A DNA stretch of 64,000 bases, from positions 1,052,149 through 1,116,148 of the forward strand of contig NZ_JAULBL010000002.1 in NCBI RefSeq assembly GCF_030512175.1, in the 5' to 3' direction. Below, one piece after another: positions 34,866 through 43,969 of the stretch (the stretch's first letter is position 1; each line of letters starts with the position of its first letter). Below the pieces are notes generated by a model that searched no databases, was not told the DNA's origin, and saw only the letters and a list, made by a program, of their open reading frames with translations. Both the position numbers and the translations under genes were made by a program. The stretch comes from Paeniglutamicibacter sulfureus. GTDB taxonomy: Bacteria; Actinomycetota; Actinomycetes; Actinomycetales; Micrococcaceae.

Positions 34866-35801
34866 CTAGTTGGCCAGCGCGGTGGCCCGCGCGGCGTCGA
34901 TTTTGTCGGAGAGCAGGTCCGCGGTGCGGGTTGCAGCAGCGGTGATGATGTCCAGGTTGCCTGCGTACTCGGGCAGGTAGTCGGCTGCGCCGGCGACCTG
35001 TACCCAGATGCCGACGCGGCCGTAGCCGTTCCAGTCCTCGCGGGCCTCATCGAACTGCGGTTCCAGGCGCAGCTCGTAGCCGGGCACGTAGTCGCGGATG
35101 GAGGCTGCTGCCTCATCGATGGCCGTGCGGATCGCATCCTGGGTGGCACCGGGGGCTGCGGCCTCGGCCGGGATCATGCAGTAGATGGTGTTGCGCATCA
35201 TCATCGGCGGTTCCACCGGGTTGATGATGATGATCGCCTTGCCGCGCTTGGCGCCTCCCACGACCTCCAGGGCCTTGGCGGTGGTCTCGGTGAACTCGTC
35301 CACATTGGCGCGGGTGCCCGGGCCGGCGGACTTCGAGGCAATCGAGGCGACGATCTCGGCGTATTCGACCGGGACCACGGAGGAGACCGCTGCGACGATC
35401 GGGGTGGTGGCCTGCCCGGCGCAGGTGATCATGTTGACGTTCATGGTGTCGGTGAGCGAATCAAGGTTCACCACCGGGGCGAGGTACGGACCCACGGCGG
35501 CGGGGGTGAGGTCGATCGCGTGGATGCCGGCGGCCTTGTACTTCGGGGCGTTGGCCTCGTGGGCCTTGGCGGAGGTGCACTCGAAAACGAAGTCGGGGAG
35601 CTCGTCCTGGGCCAGGAGCCAGTCCACGCCCTCGGCGGAGGTGGTGATGCCGAGCCGGGCTGCGCGGGCCAGCCCGTCGGAGTTGGGATCGACGCCGATC
35701 ATGTACTTGACCTCGACGTTGGTGGAACGGCGCATGATCTTGAACATCAGATCCGATCCGATGTTGCCGGAGCCGACGATGGCGGCTGTTTTCTTGGCCA
35801 T
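34866..35801 (-). CDS. mhpF: Acetaldehyde dehydrogenase (acylating)
   Basis: A 311-residue NAD-dependent enzyme that turns acetaldehyde and CoA into acetyl-CoA. The NAD motif [17 protein letters not shown] is at residues 6-22; the catalytic cysteine is in [13 protein letters not shown] (about residue 129); the [19 protein letters not shown] segment is typical of the DmpF/MhpF family. It works in a complex with MhpE. AGGAAG lies before the ATG at 35801. Confidence 0.95.
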   Translation of the reverse strand: MAKKTAAIVGSGNIGSDLMFKIMRRSTNVEVKYMIGVDPNSDGLARAARLGITTSAEGVDWLLAQDELPDFVFECTSAKAHEANAPKYKAAGIHAIDLTPAAVGPYLAPVVNLDSLTDTMNVNMITCAGQATTPIVAAVSSVVPVEYAEIVASIASKSAGPGTRANVDEFTETTAKALEVVGGAKRGKAIIIINPVEPPMMMRNTIYCMIPAEAAAPGATQDAIRTAIDEAAASIRDYVPGYELRLEPQFDEAREDWNGYGRVGIWVQVAGAADYLPEYAGNLDIITAAATRTADLLSDKIDAARATALAN

Positions 35802-35849
35802 GGGTTTGCTACTTCCTGAGAAAAGGTAACGAAGAATAAGGAGAGGGGG

Positions 35850-36656
35850 TTAGACGAAGTTGATGCTCAGCGAGCCCAGCGAACCGAAGTCGGCGGTGGC
35901 CGACTGCCCGGCGATGACCGGCAGGGCGCCGGTGAAGGAACCGGGCAGGATGAGCTGGCCGGCCTCCAGGGACACGCCCTGTTCTCCCAGCACGTTGGCC
36001 AGCCAGGCCAGTGGAGCGACGGGATCGCCCATGACGTCGGCGCCGGTGCCCGTGGCCTGCTTTTCGCCGTCGATGAGCAGCGAGCACTGAACCGAGTTGA
36101 GGTCCTCGACCGCAACGTTCAGCGGTGTGGTTCCCACGGCGATGGCGCCGCAGGAGGCGTTGTCGGCCACGGTGTCAACCAGGCGGATGTCCCAGTTGGC
36201 AATGCGGGAGTCGATGATCTCGATGGCCGCGTAGATTTCGCCGATGGCTGCGGCGGCCTGTCCGCGGGTGATGCCGGGGCCGGTGAGGGTTTCCTTCAAG
36301 ACGAAGCCGAATTCGGGTTCGACCTTGGGGGAGATGAAGGAACCGGCGGCGATCTGCGCGTCTTCGTGGTGGACCATGTCGGTGAAGAAGAAGCCGAAGT
36401 CGGGCGAATCCACGCCGAGCTGCTTCTGCATGGCCAGCGAGGTCAGTCCGACCTTGCGCCCGGCCAAGATACGGCCGGCGTCAACGTGGGCGCGCAATTG
36501 CGTGTCCTGGATGCGGTAGGCGTCGTTGACGTCCATGCCTTGAACGCGGTCGCGCAGCGGGGCGATCGGTTCGAGGGTCTCGGTGGCGGCCAGCAGGTCC
36601 GCGGCCAGGGAATCCAGGAGTTGCGTGCGTTCGGTGCTCATGGTGGTTTCGCTCAT
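35850..36656 (-). CDS. mhpD: 2-keto-4-pentenoate (2-hydroxypentadienoate) hydratase
   Basis: A 268-residue member of the fumarylacetoacetase-like fold. KVGLTSLAMQKQLGVDSPDF, then PKVEPEFGFVLKETL (metal-binding acidic residues) and AAIEIIDSRIANWDIRLVDT are family motifs. It adds water to 2-hydroxypenta-2,4-dienoate to give 4-hydroxy-2-oxovalerate. Its ATG overlaps the mhpB stop (ATGA), so the two are translationally coupled. Confidence 0.94.
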   Translation of the reverse strand: MSETTMSTERTQLLDSLAADLLAATETLEPIAPLRDRVQGMDVNDAYRIQDTQLRAHVDAGRILAGRKVGLTSLAMQKQLGVDSPDFGFFFTDMVHHEDAQIAAGSFISPKVEPEFGFVLKETLTGPGITRGQAAAAIGEIYAAIEIIDSRIANWDIRLVDTVADNASCGAIAVGTTPLNVAVEDLNSVQCSLLIDGEKQATGTGADVMGDPVAPLAWLANVLGEQGVSLEAGQLILPGSFTGALPVIAGQSATADFGSLGSLSINFV

Positions 36657-37594
36657 TTCTTCAGTACCGCGGTGGTGACGCCGAAGCCGGCAATGTATTC
36701 CTTGATCGGCTTGTAGAACTCGTAGGTGACCTCGTATTCTCCGCAGGCGCGCAGGGCGGAGTAGGCGGCGACCCAGGTGCGGACCTCGTGCGAGGAGTGC
36801 CCTGCGACCGCGTCCATCTCATCCGCGGTGTAGGCGTCGAAGCCCTCGACGTTCCCTGACCTGCAGACATCCAGGAACGCGCGGTCCCATTCGGGGTTCA
36901 GGTCCATGATGTCGGCCTCGCCCGCGGCGAACTTGATGGCTGTGTTGATGGTGTTGGCCTGTCGTGCCGCGCGGGCCTCCGGGGTGGGGTTGCGGCCGTT
37001 GGTCAGCATGGCGCGCTGTGCTTCGGTGGCGGTGGCGATCTGCGGGACCGGCGGGTCGTGGGACAGGCCGCCGGAACCGATGAACAGGACCTTCTTGTCC
37101 GAGTCCTTGAAGTATTCGCCCACTGCCTGGCCGAACTTGCGCACGCGCGAGACCTTGGTGAAGGGGCGGGCGACGGAGTTGATGAAAATCGGGATCACCG
37201 GGACGGTGTCGAGGCCGCCGAAGATGATTTCCATGGGCTGCACGGCCCCGTGGTCGACCTCCATCTTGCGGGAGATCGCGGTGTCGATGTCTTGGTCGAT
37301 GATGTACTGGGCCAGTTTTTCGGCCTCGGTGGTCGGGACGTTGATCGGTCCGGCCCAGGAATCGTAGTCGCCCGTGCCATGGGCTTCGTAGCCCACGCAG
37401 AACGGGGGCATCAGGTCGTAGAAGAACCCGTTGTAGTGGTCCGGGCCGAAGTTGACGACCAAGTCCGGGTTGAATTCCTTGGCAAACGCACGAACCTGCT
37501 CGAAGGCGGCGTCGACAGCTGCCTTGACGTCCTCCGGCGGGTTGGTGTGCTCCAGCAGGGGAGAGTGCGACATGGCGATGAGTGCTTGTTGCAT
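36653..37594 (-). CDS. mhpB: 2,3-dihydroxyphenylpropionate 1,2-dioxygenase
   Basis: A 313-residue class III extradiol dioxygenase (LigB superfamily). MQQALIAMSHSPLLEHTNPP contains the first conserved His, FGPDHYNGFFYDLMPPFCVG the second, and MEVDHGAVQPMEI the third. It opens the ring of 3-(2,3-dihydroxyphenyl)propionate, the point where the HcaB and MhpA branches meet. It is the first gene of the four-gene mhpBDFE unit, with the shared operator 83 bases upstream. Confidence 0.94.
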   Translation of the reverse strand: MQQALIAMSHSPLLEHTNPPEDVKAAVDAAFEQVRAFAKEFNPDLVVNFGPDHYNGFFYDLMPPFCVGYEAHGTGDYDSWAGPINVPTTEAEKLAQYIIDQDIDTAISRKMEVDHGAVQPMEIIFGGLDTVPVIPIFINSVARPFTKVSRVRKFGQAVGEYFKDSDKKVLFIGSGGLSHDPPVPQIATATEAQRAMLTNGRNPTPEARAARQANTINTAIKFAAGEADIMDLNPEWDRAFLDVCRSGNVEGFDAYTADEMDAVAGHSSHEVRTWVAAYSALRACGEYEVTYEFYKPIKEYIAGFGVTTAVLKK

Positions 37595-37676
37595 TCCTGG
37601 CGCTCCATTCGATTGGCGACTTGAAGATTTTGCTTGCTTTCATTCCATCCCACGCGCCGAACGAAGACACGCTGTT

Positions 37677-37693
37677 GTTCCATACAGCGGCAC
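37677..37693. promoter_or_regulatory. Shared island operator upstream of mhpB
   Basis: GTTCC-ATACAGC-GGCAC, a 5-7-5 inverted repeat with one mismatch, 83 bases before the mhpB start. It matches the consensus GTKCC-N7-GGMAC of the other sites, including the GAA that follows. Confidence 0.6.
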
Positions 37694-37760
37694 GAATCAT
37701 TCAACGTTTTTAGGGGCAGCCCCGTGGTTGCCGGGTAAACAGCGAACCGACTGATGGTAG

Positions 37761-37787
37761 CTAAACGTGCACTAGTGCATAATTTAG
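37761..37787. promoter_or_regulatory. Palindrome at the TetR gene start
   Basis: TGCACTAGTGCA (37768-37779) is a perfect 12-base palindrome, flanked by CTAAA on the left and TTTAG on the right. It ends a few bases before the TetR ATG at 37790, a usual place for autorepression. Confidence 0.6.
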
Positions 37788-37789
37788 GC

Positions 37790-38419
37790 ATGGACGAGAC
37801 AAACGAGGGCGCACGCACGGCCCGTCGGAACCGCCATTGGACGCAAATCCACGAGGCGGCGGTGGCATTGGTGCTTGAAAAGGGCTTGGCGGCGACCACC
37901 GTCGATGCCGTTGCCTCGGCTGCGGGGGTCTCGCGGCGCAGCTTCTTCAACTACTTCCCCACCAAGGAGGACGCGGTGCTGGGCACCCGCGAGCCCTGGT
38001 TGCCGGAGGCCGACTGGGAGGATTTTGTTTCCTCGAGGCTGGAGGTGCTGCCGCGCACCGCCAAGCTCCTTGCCGCGGTGCTGAACACGAGCACCCACGC
38101 CGGAGAGGGATTCCGGAGGCGGCGTGAAATGGTGCGGGCTTTCCCCGAGCTCCGCCGACGCACCCACGTCCACGTGCAGGCGGCCGAGCAGCTGGTGGCC
38201 ACCGCACTGATCGAACGACTCAAGCCGCACCAGGCGGCGCTGCTCGCCCACGAATTGCCGAGGGATCCCGGCGCCCAGCACGCCCTGGTGCTACTGGCCG
38301 GGACCATCACCCGTTACGCGTTCACCGAGGACCCGGAGGAATTCGCGCGCGACTGGCCATCCGCGGTGGCGCGGGCCAGCGCGATATTCGGCTCGCTGCT
38401 GCACCCGGTTTCCCGCTGA
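37790..38419 (+). CDS. TetR family transcriptional regulator
   Basis: A 209-residue regulator. The DNA-binding part reads EKGLAATTVDAVASAAGVSR followed by RSFFNYFPTKEDAVLG, the standard TetR helix-turn-helix. The remainder is a helical ligand pocket of unknown specificity. The ATG at 37790 is preferred over 37754 because the palindrome would otherwise be coding. It is divergent from mhpB and convergent with a thioesterase gene. It may control the mhpB unit or its own gene only. Confidence 0.87.
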   Translation: MDETNEGARTARRNRHWTQIHEAAVALVLEKGLAATTVDAVASAAGVSRRSFFNYFPTKEDAVLGTREPWLPEADWEDFVSSRLEVLPRTAKLLAAVLNTSTHAGEGFRRRREMVRAFPELRRRTHVHVQAAEQLVATALIERLKPHQAALLAHELPRDPGAQHALVLLAGTITRYAFTEDPEEFARDWPSAVARASAIFGSLLHPVSR

Positions 38420-38434
38420 CGGCTTCGGTGGAGG

Positions 38435-38884
38435 CTACTTGCCCAGGCGGCGTTCCTTGAGCACGTACGTGAAGGTGGTGTGCACCAGCACCTTGGCGTC
38501 CGCATCGGCGACCTGCACCTCGGCCACGACCACCGAGGACCCGCCACGCAGGATGCGTGCGGTGGCAACCGCCGGTCCGGACTTGGAGTTGGACATGAAG
38601 TTCACGTTCGACTGCACGGCCAAGGGGAACTGTCCGGCGTTCGCGTAGGCGTTCATGGCCAAGTAGGTCCCGGCGATGTCGGCGGCACCAAAGAGCGATG
38701 CGGCGGCAAACATGCCATTGGCCTGGGCCAGCTCGTCGCACAACGGCATCGAGAAACTCATCGAGTCCTCGGTGACGGCATGCGGGGACAGGCGCAGCGT
38801 GAAGGTGATGTCCTCGAAACCAAGTGATTCGCGGAACTTGTCCCAGCGTGCGGTGAACTCGGACAGGGTTGCAGGTAGTGCCAT
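38435..38884 (-). CDS. Hotdog-fold thioesterase-like protein (DUF4442/PaaI type)
   Basis: A 149-residue hotdog-fold protein. LCDELAQANGMFAAASLFGAADIAG resembles the helix region of the YiiD/DUF4442 thioesterases (cited in part), and SKSGPAVATARILRGGSSVV the central strands. It could release CoA from aryl-CoA intermediates. The ATG at 38884 is chosen as the fold starts there. It is downstream of the MHS transporter gene with a hairpin between. Confidence 0.7.
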   Translation of the reverse strand: MALPATLSEFTARWDKFRESLGFEDITFTLRLSPHAVTEDSMSFSMPLCDELAQANGMFAAASLFGAADIAGTYLAMNAYANAGQFPLAVQSNVNFMSNSKSGPAVATARILRGGSSVVVAEVQVADADAKVLVHTTFTYVLKERRLGK

Positions 38885-38942
38885 GATCTTTGTGTCTCCA
38901 GTAGTCAGGGGGAAATGGGGAGTTGGCTCCCACCTTAACGGC

Positions 38943-38975
38943 GATGGCACCCGATCGGGACAACCGGGTGCCATC
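38943..38975 (-). terminator. Hairpin after the first MHS permease
   Basis: GATGGCACCCG (38943-38953) pairs perfectly with CGGGTGCCATC (38965-38975), 42 bases beyond the permease stop. There is no T run, so it may be only a partial terminator before the thioesterase gene. Confidence 0.55.
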
Positions 38976-39016
38976 TGGCAGCACAACCGCCGGATGGCGG
39001 GATGCCGTGTGGTGGA

Positions 39017-40345
39017 TTACTTGCGCTTCAGGGTTTCCTTGGACATCAGCACACACGCGGCGCCGACGGCAATCAGGAAGATGAAGTACCAGGCGATGTT
39101 GTTCGTTCCACCGCCGTTACCCAGATTGACCAGCCACTGGCTCATCAGTGGGGCCAGGCCGGCGCCAAGCACCGAACCAACCTGGAAGGTCAGCGATACG
39201 CCGGTGTAGCGGGATTCGGTGTCGAACTTCTCGGCCAGGAAGGCTCCGATCGGGCCATACATGGAAGCCTGGATGATCGGGTTGCCGACCATGAAGCCCA
39301 GGGCGATCATCCAGAAGACTCCGGAGTTGAACAGCGCGAACATCGGGAAGACCAAGACGATGGAAATCAGCGCACCGGTTAGCATGACCGGGCGGCGGCC
39401 GTAGCGGTCCGAGAGCCAGGCGAAGAACGGGATCGCGAAGATGTGCACGAGGGACGAAGCGGTGAGCATCATCAACGCGGTCTGCCGGTCCACCGCGCCG
39501 GAGGCAACGACGTAGGGGACCATGAAGATCGCAAGCATGGCCTGCATGAACAGCGGGCCGGCCACGGCCAGGGTGCCCAGGATGGTTTCCTTCGGGTAGT
39601 CACGCAGCACACGGGCCAACGGCATCCCGGTGTGGGTTGCTCCGGTGGCCTTGGCCTTGAGGAAGTCGGGAGACTCGGTCACGCGGTAACGCATGTACAG
39701 GCCGATGATCACCAGCACCGCGGAAAGCAGGAACGGGATGCGCCAGCCCCAGGCCAGGAATGCTTCCTCGGGGAGCCCCGCGAAGAGGCCAAGGATCAGG
39801 GTAGCCAGCACGGATCCGGTCGGACCGCCGGTCACGGCGATGGAGGCAGCGAAGCCGCGGTTCTTTTCCTTCACGTGTTCGGCGGCCATCAGCGTGGCGC
39901 CTGCCCATTCGCCGCCCACCGCCAGGCCCTGGATGACGCGCAGCAGAACCAGGAGCAGCGGGGCCGCGATGCCGATGGTCTGGTACGTCGGCATCAGGCC
40001 GATGACGACCGAGACCAGGCCCATCATCATCAGCGTGATGAACAGGATGTTCTTGCGGCCAAACTTGTCACCGAAGTGACCGAAGAGCACGCCGCCCACG
40101 GGGCGAGCGATGTAGCCGGCCAGCAGGATCACGAACGACAGCGCGGTGCCAAGGCCCTTGTCCATGCTCTCCGGGAAGAACAGGTGGGGGAAGACCAGTC
40201 CGGCGGCAGCGCCGTAGAGCAGGAAGTCATAGTATTCGACCGTCGAGCCCAGGAAGCTGGATATCAGTGCCCGGCGGGTTTCCTTGGGCGTTGCCTCAGG
40301 GTGTTGCTGTACTGCGTCCAGCCCGGTGTGGGAATGGGTTGCCAT
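39017..40345 (-). CDS. MHS family aromatic acid/metabolite:H+ symporter, copy 1
   Basis: A 442-residue MFS protein of the metabolite:H+ symporter (MHS) branch. FLGSTVEYYDFLLYGAAAGLVF is the family's first-span signature (in part), GHFGDKFGRKNIL the loop 2-3 motif and RVIQGLAVGGEWAGATLMAAEH the fourth-span motif. Members import shikimate, alpha-ketoglutarate, proline or aromatic acids; the context points to phenylpropionate or cinnamate. It is a tandem duplicate of the next gene, of identical length. Shared operator 76 bases upstream. Confidence 0.9.
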   Translation of the reverse strand: MATHSHTGLDAVQQHPEATPKETRRALISSFLGSTVEYYDFLLYGAAAGLVFPHLFFPESMDKGLGTALSFVILLAGYIARPVGGVLFGHFGDKFGRKNILFITLMMMGLVSVVIGLMPTYQTIGIAAPLLLVLLRVIQGLAVGGEWAGATLMAAEHVKEKNRGFAASIAVTGGPTGSVLATLILGLFAGLPEEAFLAWGWRIPFLLSAVLVIIGLYMRYRVTESPDFLKAKATGATHTGMPLARVLRDYPKETILGTLAVAGPLFMQAMLAIFMVPYVVASGAVDRQTALMMLTASSLVHIFAIPFFAWLSDRYGRRPVMLTGALISIVLVFPMFALFNSGVFWMIALGFMVGNPIIQASMYGPIGAFLAEKFDTESRYTGVSLTFQVGSVLGAGLAPLMSQWLVNLGNGGGTNNIAWYFIFLIAVGAACVLMSKETLKRK

Positions 40346-40420
40346 GGTGACTCCGTGGTGTGATTGCGAGTTGTGTCACATGGAAGCATGGCTGGAGTCC
40401 TCAGCGAATACCCAGACCGC

Positions 40421-40437
40421 GTGCCGCGGTGCGGAAC
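40421..40437. promoter_or_regulatory. Shared island operator upstream of MHS permease copy 1
   Basis: GTGCC-GCGGTGC-GGAAC, 5-7-5 with one mismatch, 76 bases before the permease ATG. It is the mirror type of the mhpB site (one GTGCC and one GTTCC half). Confidence 0.6.
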
Positions 40438-40550
40438 GCGGAAAGTGACGGGTGTCATTTTCGGTCCGTGCCGGGCCGGAGAAATGCGTAGGCGCCCGGA
40501 AGCCGGCAGAACCGGTCCGCGGGCGCCGCCGCCAGAGGTGCGGTCAGTGG

Positions 40551-41879
40551 CTAATCGCGTCCGGCCCGCCGGGTTTCCTTGGACAGGTACACGCATACCG
40601 CGGCAACAAGGATCAGGAAAATGAAGTACCACGCGATGTTGTCGGTGCCGCCGCCGTTGTCCAGGGCGATCAGCCACTGGGCCATCAGCGGTGCGGTTCC
40701 GGCACCGAGGACCGAACCGACCTGGTAGGTCAGCGAGACGCCGGTGTAGCGGGCATTGGTGTCGAACTTCTCGGCCAGGAAAGCGCCGACCGGCCCGTAC
40801 ATGGAGGCCTGGATGATCGGGTTGCCGACCATGAATCCCAGTGCGATCAGCCAGAAGCTGCCCGAATTGAACAGGGCAAACATCGGGAAGACCAGCGCCA
40901 CCGAGATCGCGGCACCGGCCAGCATCACCGGGCGGCGGCCGAAGCGGTCCGAGAGCCAGGCGAAGAACGGAATGGTGAAGATGTGCAAGAAATTCGAGGC
41001 CGTCAGCATCATCAGCGCCTCTTGCTGGGTCAGGGCCCCCGAAGCCACCACGTGCGGCACCATGAACACTCCCATCAGCGCCTGCATGAACAGCGGCCCG
41101 GCAATGCCCAGGATGCCCAAGACGGTTTCCTTCGGGTACTCGCGCAGCACGCGAAGGATCGGGGCGCCGGTGGGTCCGGTGTTCTCGGCCTGGGCTTTGA
41201 GGAAGTCGGGGGACTCGGTCACCCGGTAACGCATGTACAGGCCGATGATGACCAGCACCGCGGAGAACAGGAAGGGCAGTCGCCAGCCCCAGGCCAGGAA
41301 CTCCTCGCGCGGCAAACCGGCAAAGAGTCCGAGAATCAGTGTGGCCAGCACCGCGCCGGCCGGTCCGCCGGAGACGGCGACGGAAGCGGCGATCCCGCGG
41401 TTCTTTTCCCCGACGTGTTCGGCGGCCATCAAGGTGGCCCCCGCCCATTCCCCGCCCACGGCCAGGCCCTGGATGACGCGCAGCAGGACCAGGAGGATGG
41501 GTGCGGCCATGCCGATGGCCCCGAAGGTGGGCATCAAGCCGATCGCCACGGACACCAGCCCCATCATCATCAGAGTGATGAACAGGATGTTCTTGCGGCC
41601 GAACTTGTCGCCAAAGTGGCCGAAGAGCACGCCGCCGACGGGCCTGGCGATGTAGCCGGCCAGCAGGATCACGAAGGACAATGCAGTGCCCACGGCGGGG
41701 TCCATTGTTTCGGGGAAAAAGAGATAGGGGAAGACCAGCCCGGCGGCGGAGCCGTAGAGCAGGAAATCGTAGTACTCGACCGTGGAACCAAGGAAGCTGG
41801 AGACCAGGGCGCGGCGGGAACCCTTGCCGGAGGTTCCGGCTGCGGCCGGTGCGGGGGCGGGATGTGTGGTCTGGGTCAA
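40551..41879 (-). CDS. MHS family aromatic acid/metabolite:H+ symporter, copy 2
   Basis: A 442-residue paralogue of the preceding permease, closely similar along its length, with the same EYYDFLLYGSAAGLVFPYLF and GEWAGATLMAAEHVGEKNRG motifs. Differences concentrate in the N terminus and in a loop near residue 240. The start is TTG at 41879: CGGAGA lies 5 bases before it, and the frame upstream has no good ATG close by. It is divergent from the hca operon with the palindromic operator between, so uptake and the first dioxygenase step are probably induced together. Confidence 0.88.
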   Translation of the reverse strand: MTQTTHPAPAPAAAGTSGKGSRRALVSSFLGSTVEYYDFLLYGSAAGLVFPYLFFPETMDPAVGTALSFVILLAGYIARPVGGVLFGHFGDKFGRKNILFITLMMMGLVSVAIGLMPTFGAIGMAAPILLVLLRVIQGLAVGGEWAGATLMAAEHVGEKNRGIAASVAVSGGPAGAVLATLILGLFAGLPREEFLAWGWRLPFLFSAVLVIIGLYMRYRVTESPDFLKAQAENTGPTGAPILRVLREYPKETVLGILGIAGPLFMQALMGVFMVPHVVASGALTQQEALMMLTASNFLHIFTIPFFAWLSDRFGRRPVMLAGAAISVALVFPMFALFNSGSFWLIALGFMVGNPIIQASMYGPVGAFLAEKFDTNARYTGVSLTYQVGSVLGAGTAPLMAQWLIALDNGGGTDNIAWYFIFLILVAAVCVYLSKETRRAGRD

Positions 41880-41953
41880 GGTGTCTCCGAAAAAAGAATA
41901 TGGACTGAGGTATTGACATAACCATTGCCGATGTGATCGGGCACACCAAAACG

Positions 41954-41974
41954 GTGTTCCGTTAGACGGAACAC
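41954..41974. promoter_or_regulatory. Perfect palindromic operator between MHS permease 2 and the hca operon
   Basis: GTGTTCCGT-TAG-ACGGAACAC, a perfect 9-3-9 palindrome; its core GTTCC-N7-GGAAC (41956-41972) has the same spacing as the other five sites. It lies 77 bases before the permease start and about 180 before hcaE. It is the most symmetric of the set and could be the strongest. Confidence 0.78.
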
Positions 41975-42153
41975 GGCGGCTGGCTCCCGGCCATTCCCAC
42001 ATCGGACCGATGGCCGCCCGTGTTGACAGGATTGGGTGTGCTGGGGTTCGGCACGGCCGTTGGCACTTTGCCCGCGTCTCCGGTGTGATTGAGGTCAAGA
42101 GAACACACCCCATCATCCGTCGGGCGGCGAGCGCCCAGGAGGAAACGATCCAC

Positions 42154-43524
42154 ATGAGCACCACGGACAGCTGCCCCTCTGAGGCGAATGCCGCCATCGG
42201 CAAGATGCGCGGCTCCGAACACGGCCCGAAGAACATCGACGTCTCCGCGCTGGTGGACGCCGAAGACGGGCTCATCGATCGGTCCATCTACACGGACCCA
42301 GGGATCTACGACCAGGAAATGCGCCGGATCTTCGCCCGCAGTTGGCTCTTCCTGGCCCATGCCAGCCAGTTCAAGAAGCCCGGCGACTTCTTCACCACCT
42401 TCATGGGGCAGGACCCGGTGATCGTCACCATGGACAAGACCAAGACGATCCGCGCCTACCTGAACTCCTGCCGCCACCGCGGGATGAGGTTGTGCCGCGC
42501 CGACGCCGGCGCCACCAAGATGTTCACCTGTACCTACCACGGATGGTCCTTCGACCTGGCCGGCGCCCTGCAGACGGTGCCCAACGAGAAGGCCTACCCC
42601 GAGGACTTCGACAAGAAGCAGTGGGGCCTGATCGAGGTCCCCCGCGTGGCCGAATACAAGGGCCTGATCTTCGGCAACTGGGACAAGGACGCCGCGGACC
42701 TCGAAGAAACCTTGGGCGACATGCGCTACTACCTGGACGCCATGCTCGACCGCGACCCGGAAGGGACCGAGGTCATCGGCGGGGTGATGAAGTGGGAGCT
42801 GGAGGGCAACTGGAAGCTGGCCGCGGAACAGTTCGCCACCGACTGGTACCACGTGAACATGTCACACGCCTCCGCGCTGATGGTCATGTCGCCGACCGGC
42901 AAGGGCCCCAAGGCCGAGATCGTTGCGACGCCCGGGCGCCAGTTCCTCTCGCCGAATGGACACGGCGCGGGTTTCCCCACGCACCCCAAGTCCCGCTTCG
43001 ACGCCCAAGCGGTGCACGAGCACTACGACTACGACGCCCTGCGGGAGCGCCTGGGCGACGCCGCGGTGGAGGGCCCGATGACAACCGGCCACGCCACGGT
43101 CTTCCCGTCGTTTTCCTACTTGCCGGTCAACGGCTCGATCCGCATCTGGCACCCCAAGGGACCGAACAAGATCGAGGTCTGGGCCTGGATTCTGGTGGAC
43201 AAGTCGATGCCGGAGGACGTCAAGGACGCCCAGCGACTCTACAACCTGCGCACCTTCGGGCCCTCGGGCATCTTCGAGGCCGACGACGGGGAAAATTGGT
43301 CGGAGATCCAAGCGGTTTCCGGCGGCTTCGTCACCAACTCGGTGCCGTTGAACTTCCAGATGGGCATCGGCTCGGAGCGCGAGGACGGGGTGTATCCCGG
43401 GCAAACCTCGGAACTCTACTCGGACGCCGCGGGCCGCAGCTTTTACAGGCACTGGGCCGAACTGATGAACACCCCGGCCTGGCACGAACGGCCCGCGCCG
43501 GCACCCGCGGGCGAATCGGCCTGA
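42154..43524 (+). CDS. hcaE: Phenylpropionate/cinnamate-type dioxygenase, large subunit
   Basis: A 456-residue ring-hydroxylating dioxygenase alpha subunit. Rieske ligands are C106-R-H108 and C126-T-Y-H129. The mononuclear iron site has the bridging D230 with H233 and H238 (TDWYHVNMSH). IYTDPGIYDQEMRRIFARSW and EYKGLIFGNWDKDA resemble HcaE of E. coli closely. It adds both atoms of O2 to the ring of phenylpropionate or a related acid. AGGAGG precedes the ATG at 42154. First gene of hcaE-hcaC-hcaD-hcaF-hcaB-ligase-GNAT. Substrate range could be wider; biphenyl-type enzymes are related. Confidence 0.88.
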   Translation: MSTTDSCPSEANAAIGKMRGSEHGPKNIDVSALVDAEDGLIDRSIYTDPGIYDQEMRRIFARSWLFLAHASQFKKPGDFFTTFMGQDPVIVTMDKTKTIRAYLNSCRHRGMRLCRADAGATKMFTCTYHGWSFDLAGALQTVPNEKAYPEDFDKKQWGLIEVPRVAEYKGLIFGNWDKDAADLEETLGDMRYYLDAMLDRDPEGTEVIGGVMKWELEGNWKLAAEQFATDWYHVNMSHASALMVMSPTGKGPKAEIVATPGRQFLSPNGHGAGFPTHPKSRFDAQAVHEHYDYDALRERLGDAAVEGPMTTGHATVFPSFSYLPVNGSIRIWHPKGPNKIEVWAWILVDKSMPEDVKDAQRLYNLRTFGPSGIFEADDGENWSEIQAVSGGFVTNSVPLNFQMGIGSEREDGVYPGQTSELYSDAAGRSFYRHWAELMNTPAWHERPAPAPAGESA

Positions 43525-43575
43525 TCCCCGGCAGCAGCTGCCACCACCCACACGGATTTTTAGCAGGAGGACGCC

Positions 43576-43920
43576 ATGAGCGAAGCAATCAATATCGGAA
43601 CCATCGATGACATCGACGAGGGAGAGGCGAAGGTCATCCCCGCCGAGGAGAACGGCACGGGCGAGGACATCGCGGTGTTCCACGCCGAGGACGGCAACTT
43701 CTATGCGCTGGACGACACCTGCACGCATGAGACCGCGTCCCTTGCCGACGGCTGGATCGAGGGCACCGAGGTCGAATGCCCGGTGCACTCGGCCAAGTTC
43801 TGCCTGAAATCGGGCACCGCCTTGTGCATGCCGGCTACCATCGCAGCGCGCACCCACAAGGTCGAGGTCTCCGGCAACGATGTGCTGCTTTACCCGGCCG
43901 TGAGCGTCGTCGACGCCTAG
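43576..43920 (+). CDS. hcaC: Rieske ferredoxin of the dioxygenase
   Basis: A 114-residue [2Fe-2S] ferredoxin with ligands C49-T-H51 and C68-P-V-H71. It passes electrons from HcaD to HcaE. It is followed by the reductase gene 49 bases on. Closely related copies lie at 14658 (intact) and 16004 (broken), and a more distant one at 54201. GGAGG lies before the ATG. Confidence 0.92.
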   Translation: MSEAINIGTIDDIDEGEAKVIPAEENGTGEDIAVFHAEDGNFYALDDTCTHETASLADGWIEGTEVECPVHSAKFCLKSGTALCMPATIAARTHKVEVSGNDVLLYPAVSVVDA

Positions 43921-43969
43921 CCGCAATCGTCCACTTTCTTCCACCCGTCTGAAACCCAAGGAAAAATCG

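Noticed and set aside
39017-41879. Possible insertion-sequence pair because of two long similar segments
   Set aside because: The similarity is explained by two tandem permease genes; no transposase or terminal repeats.
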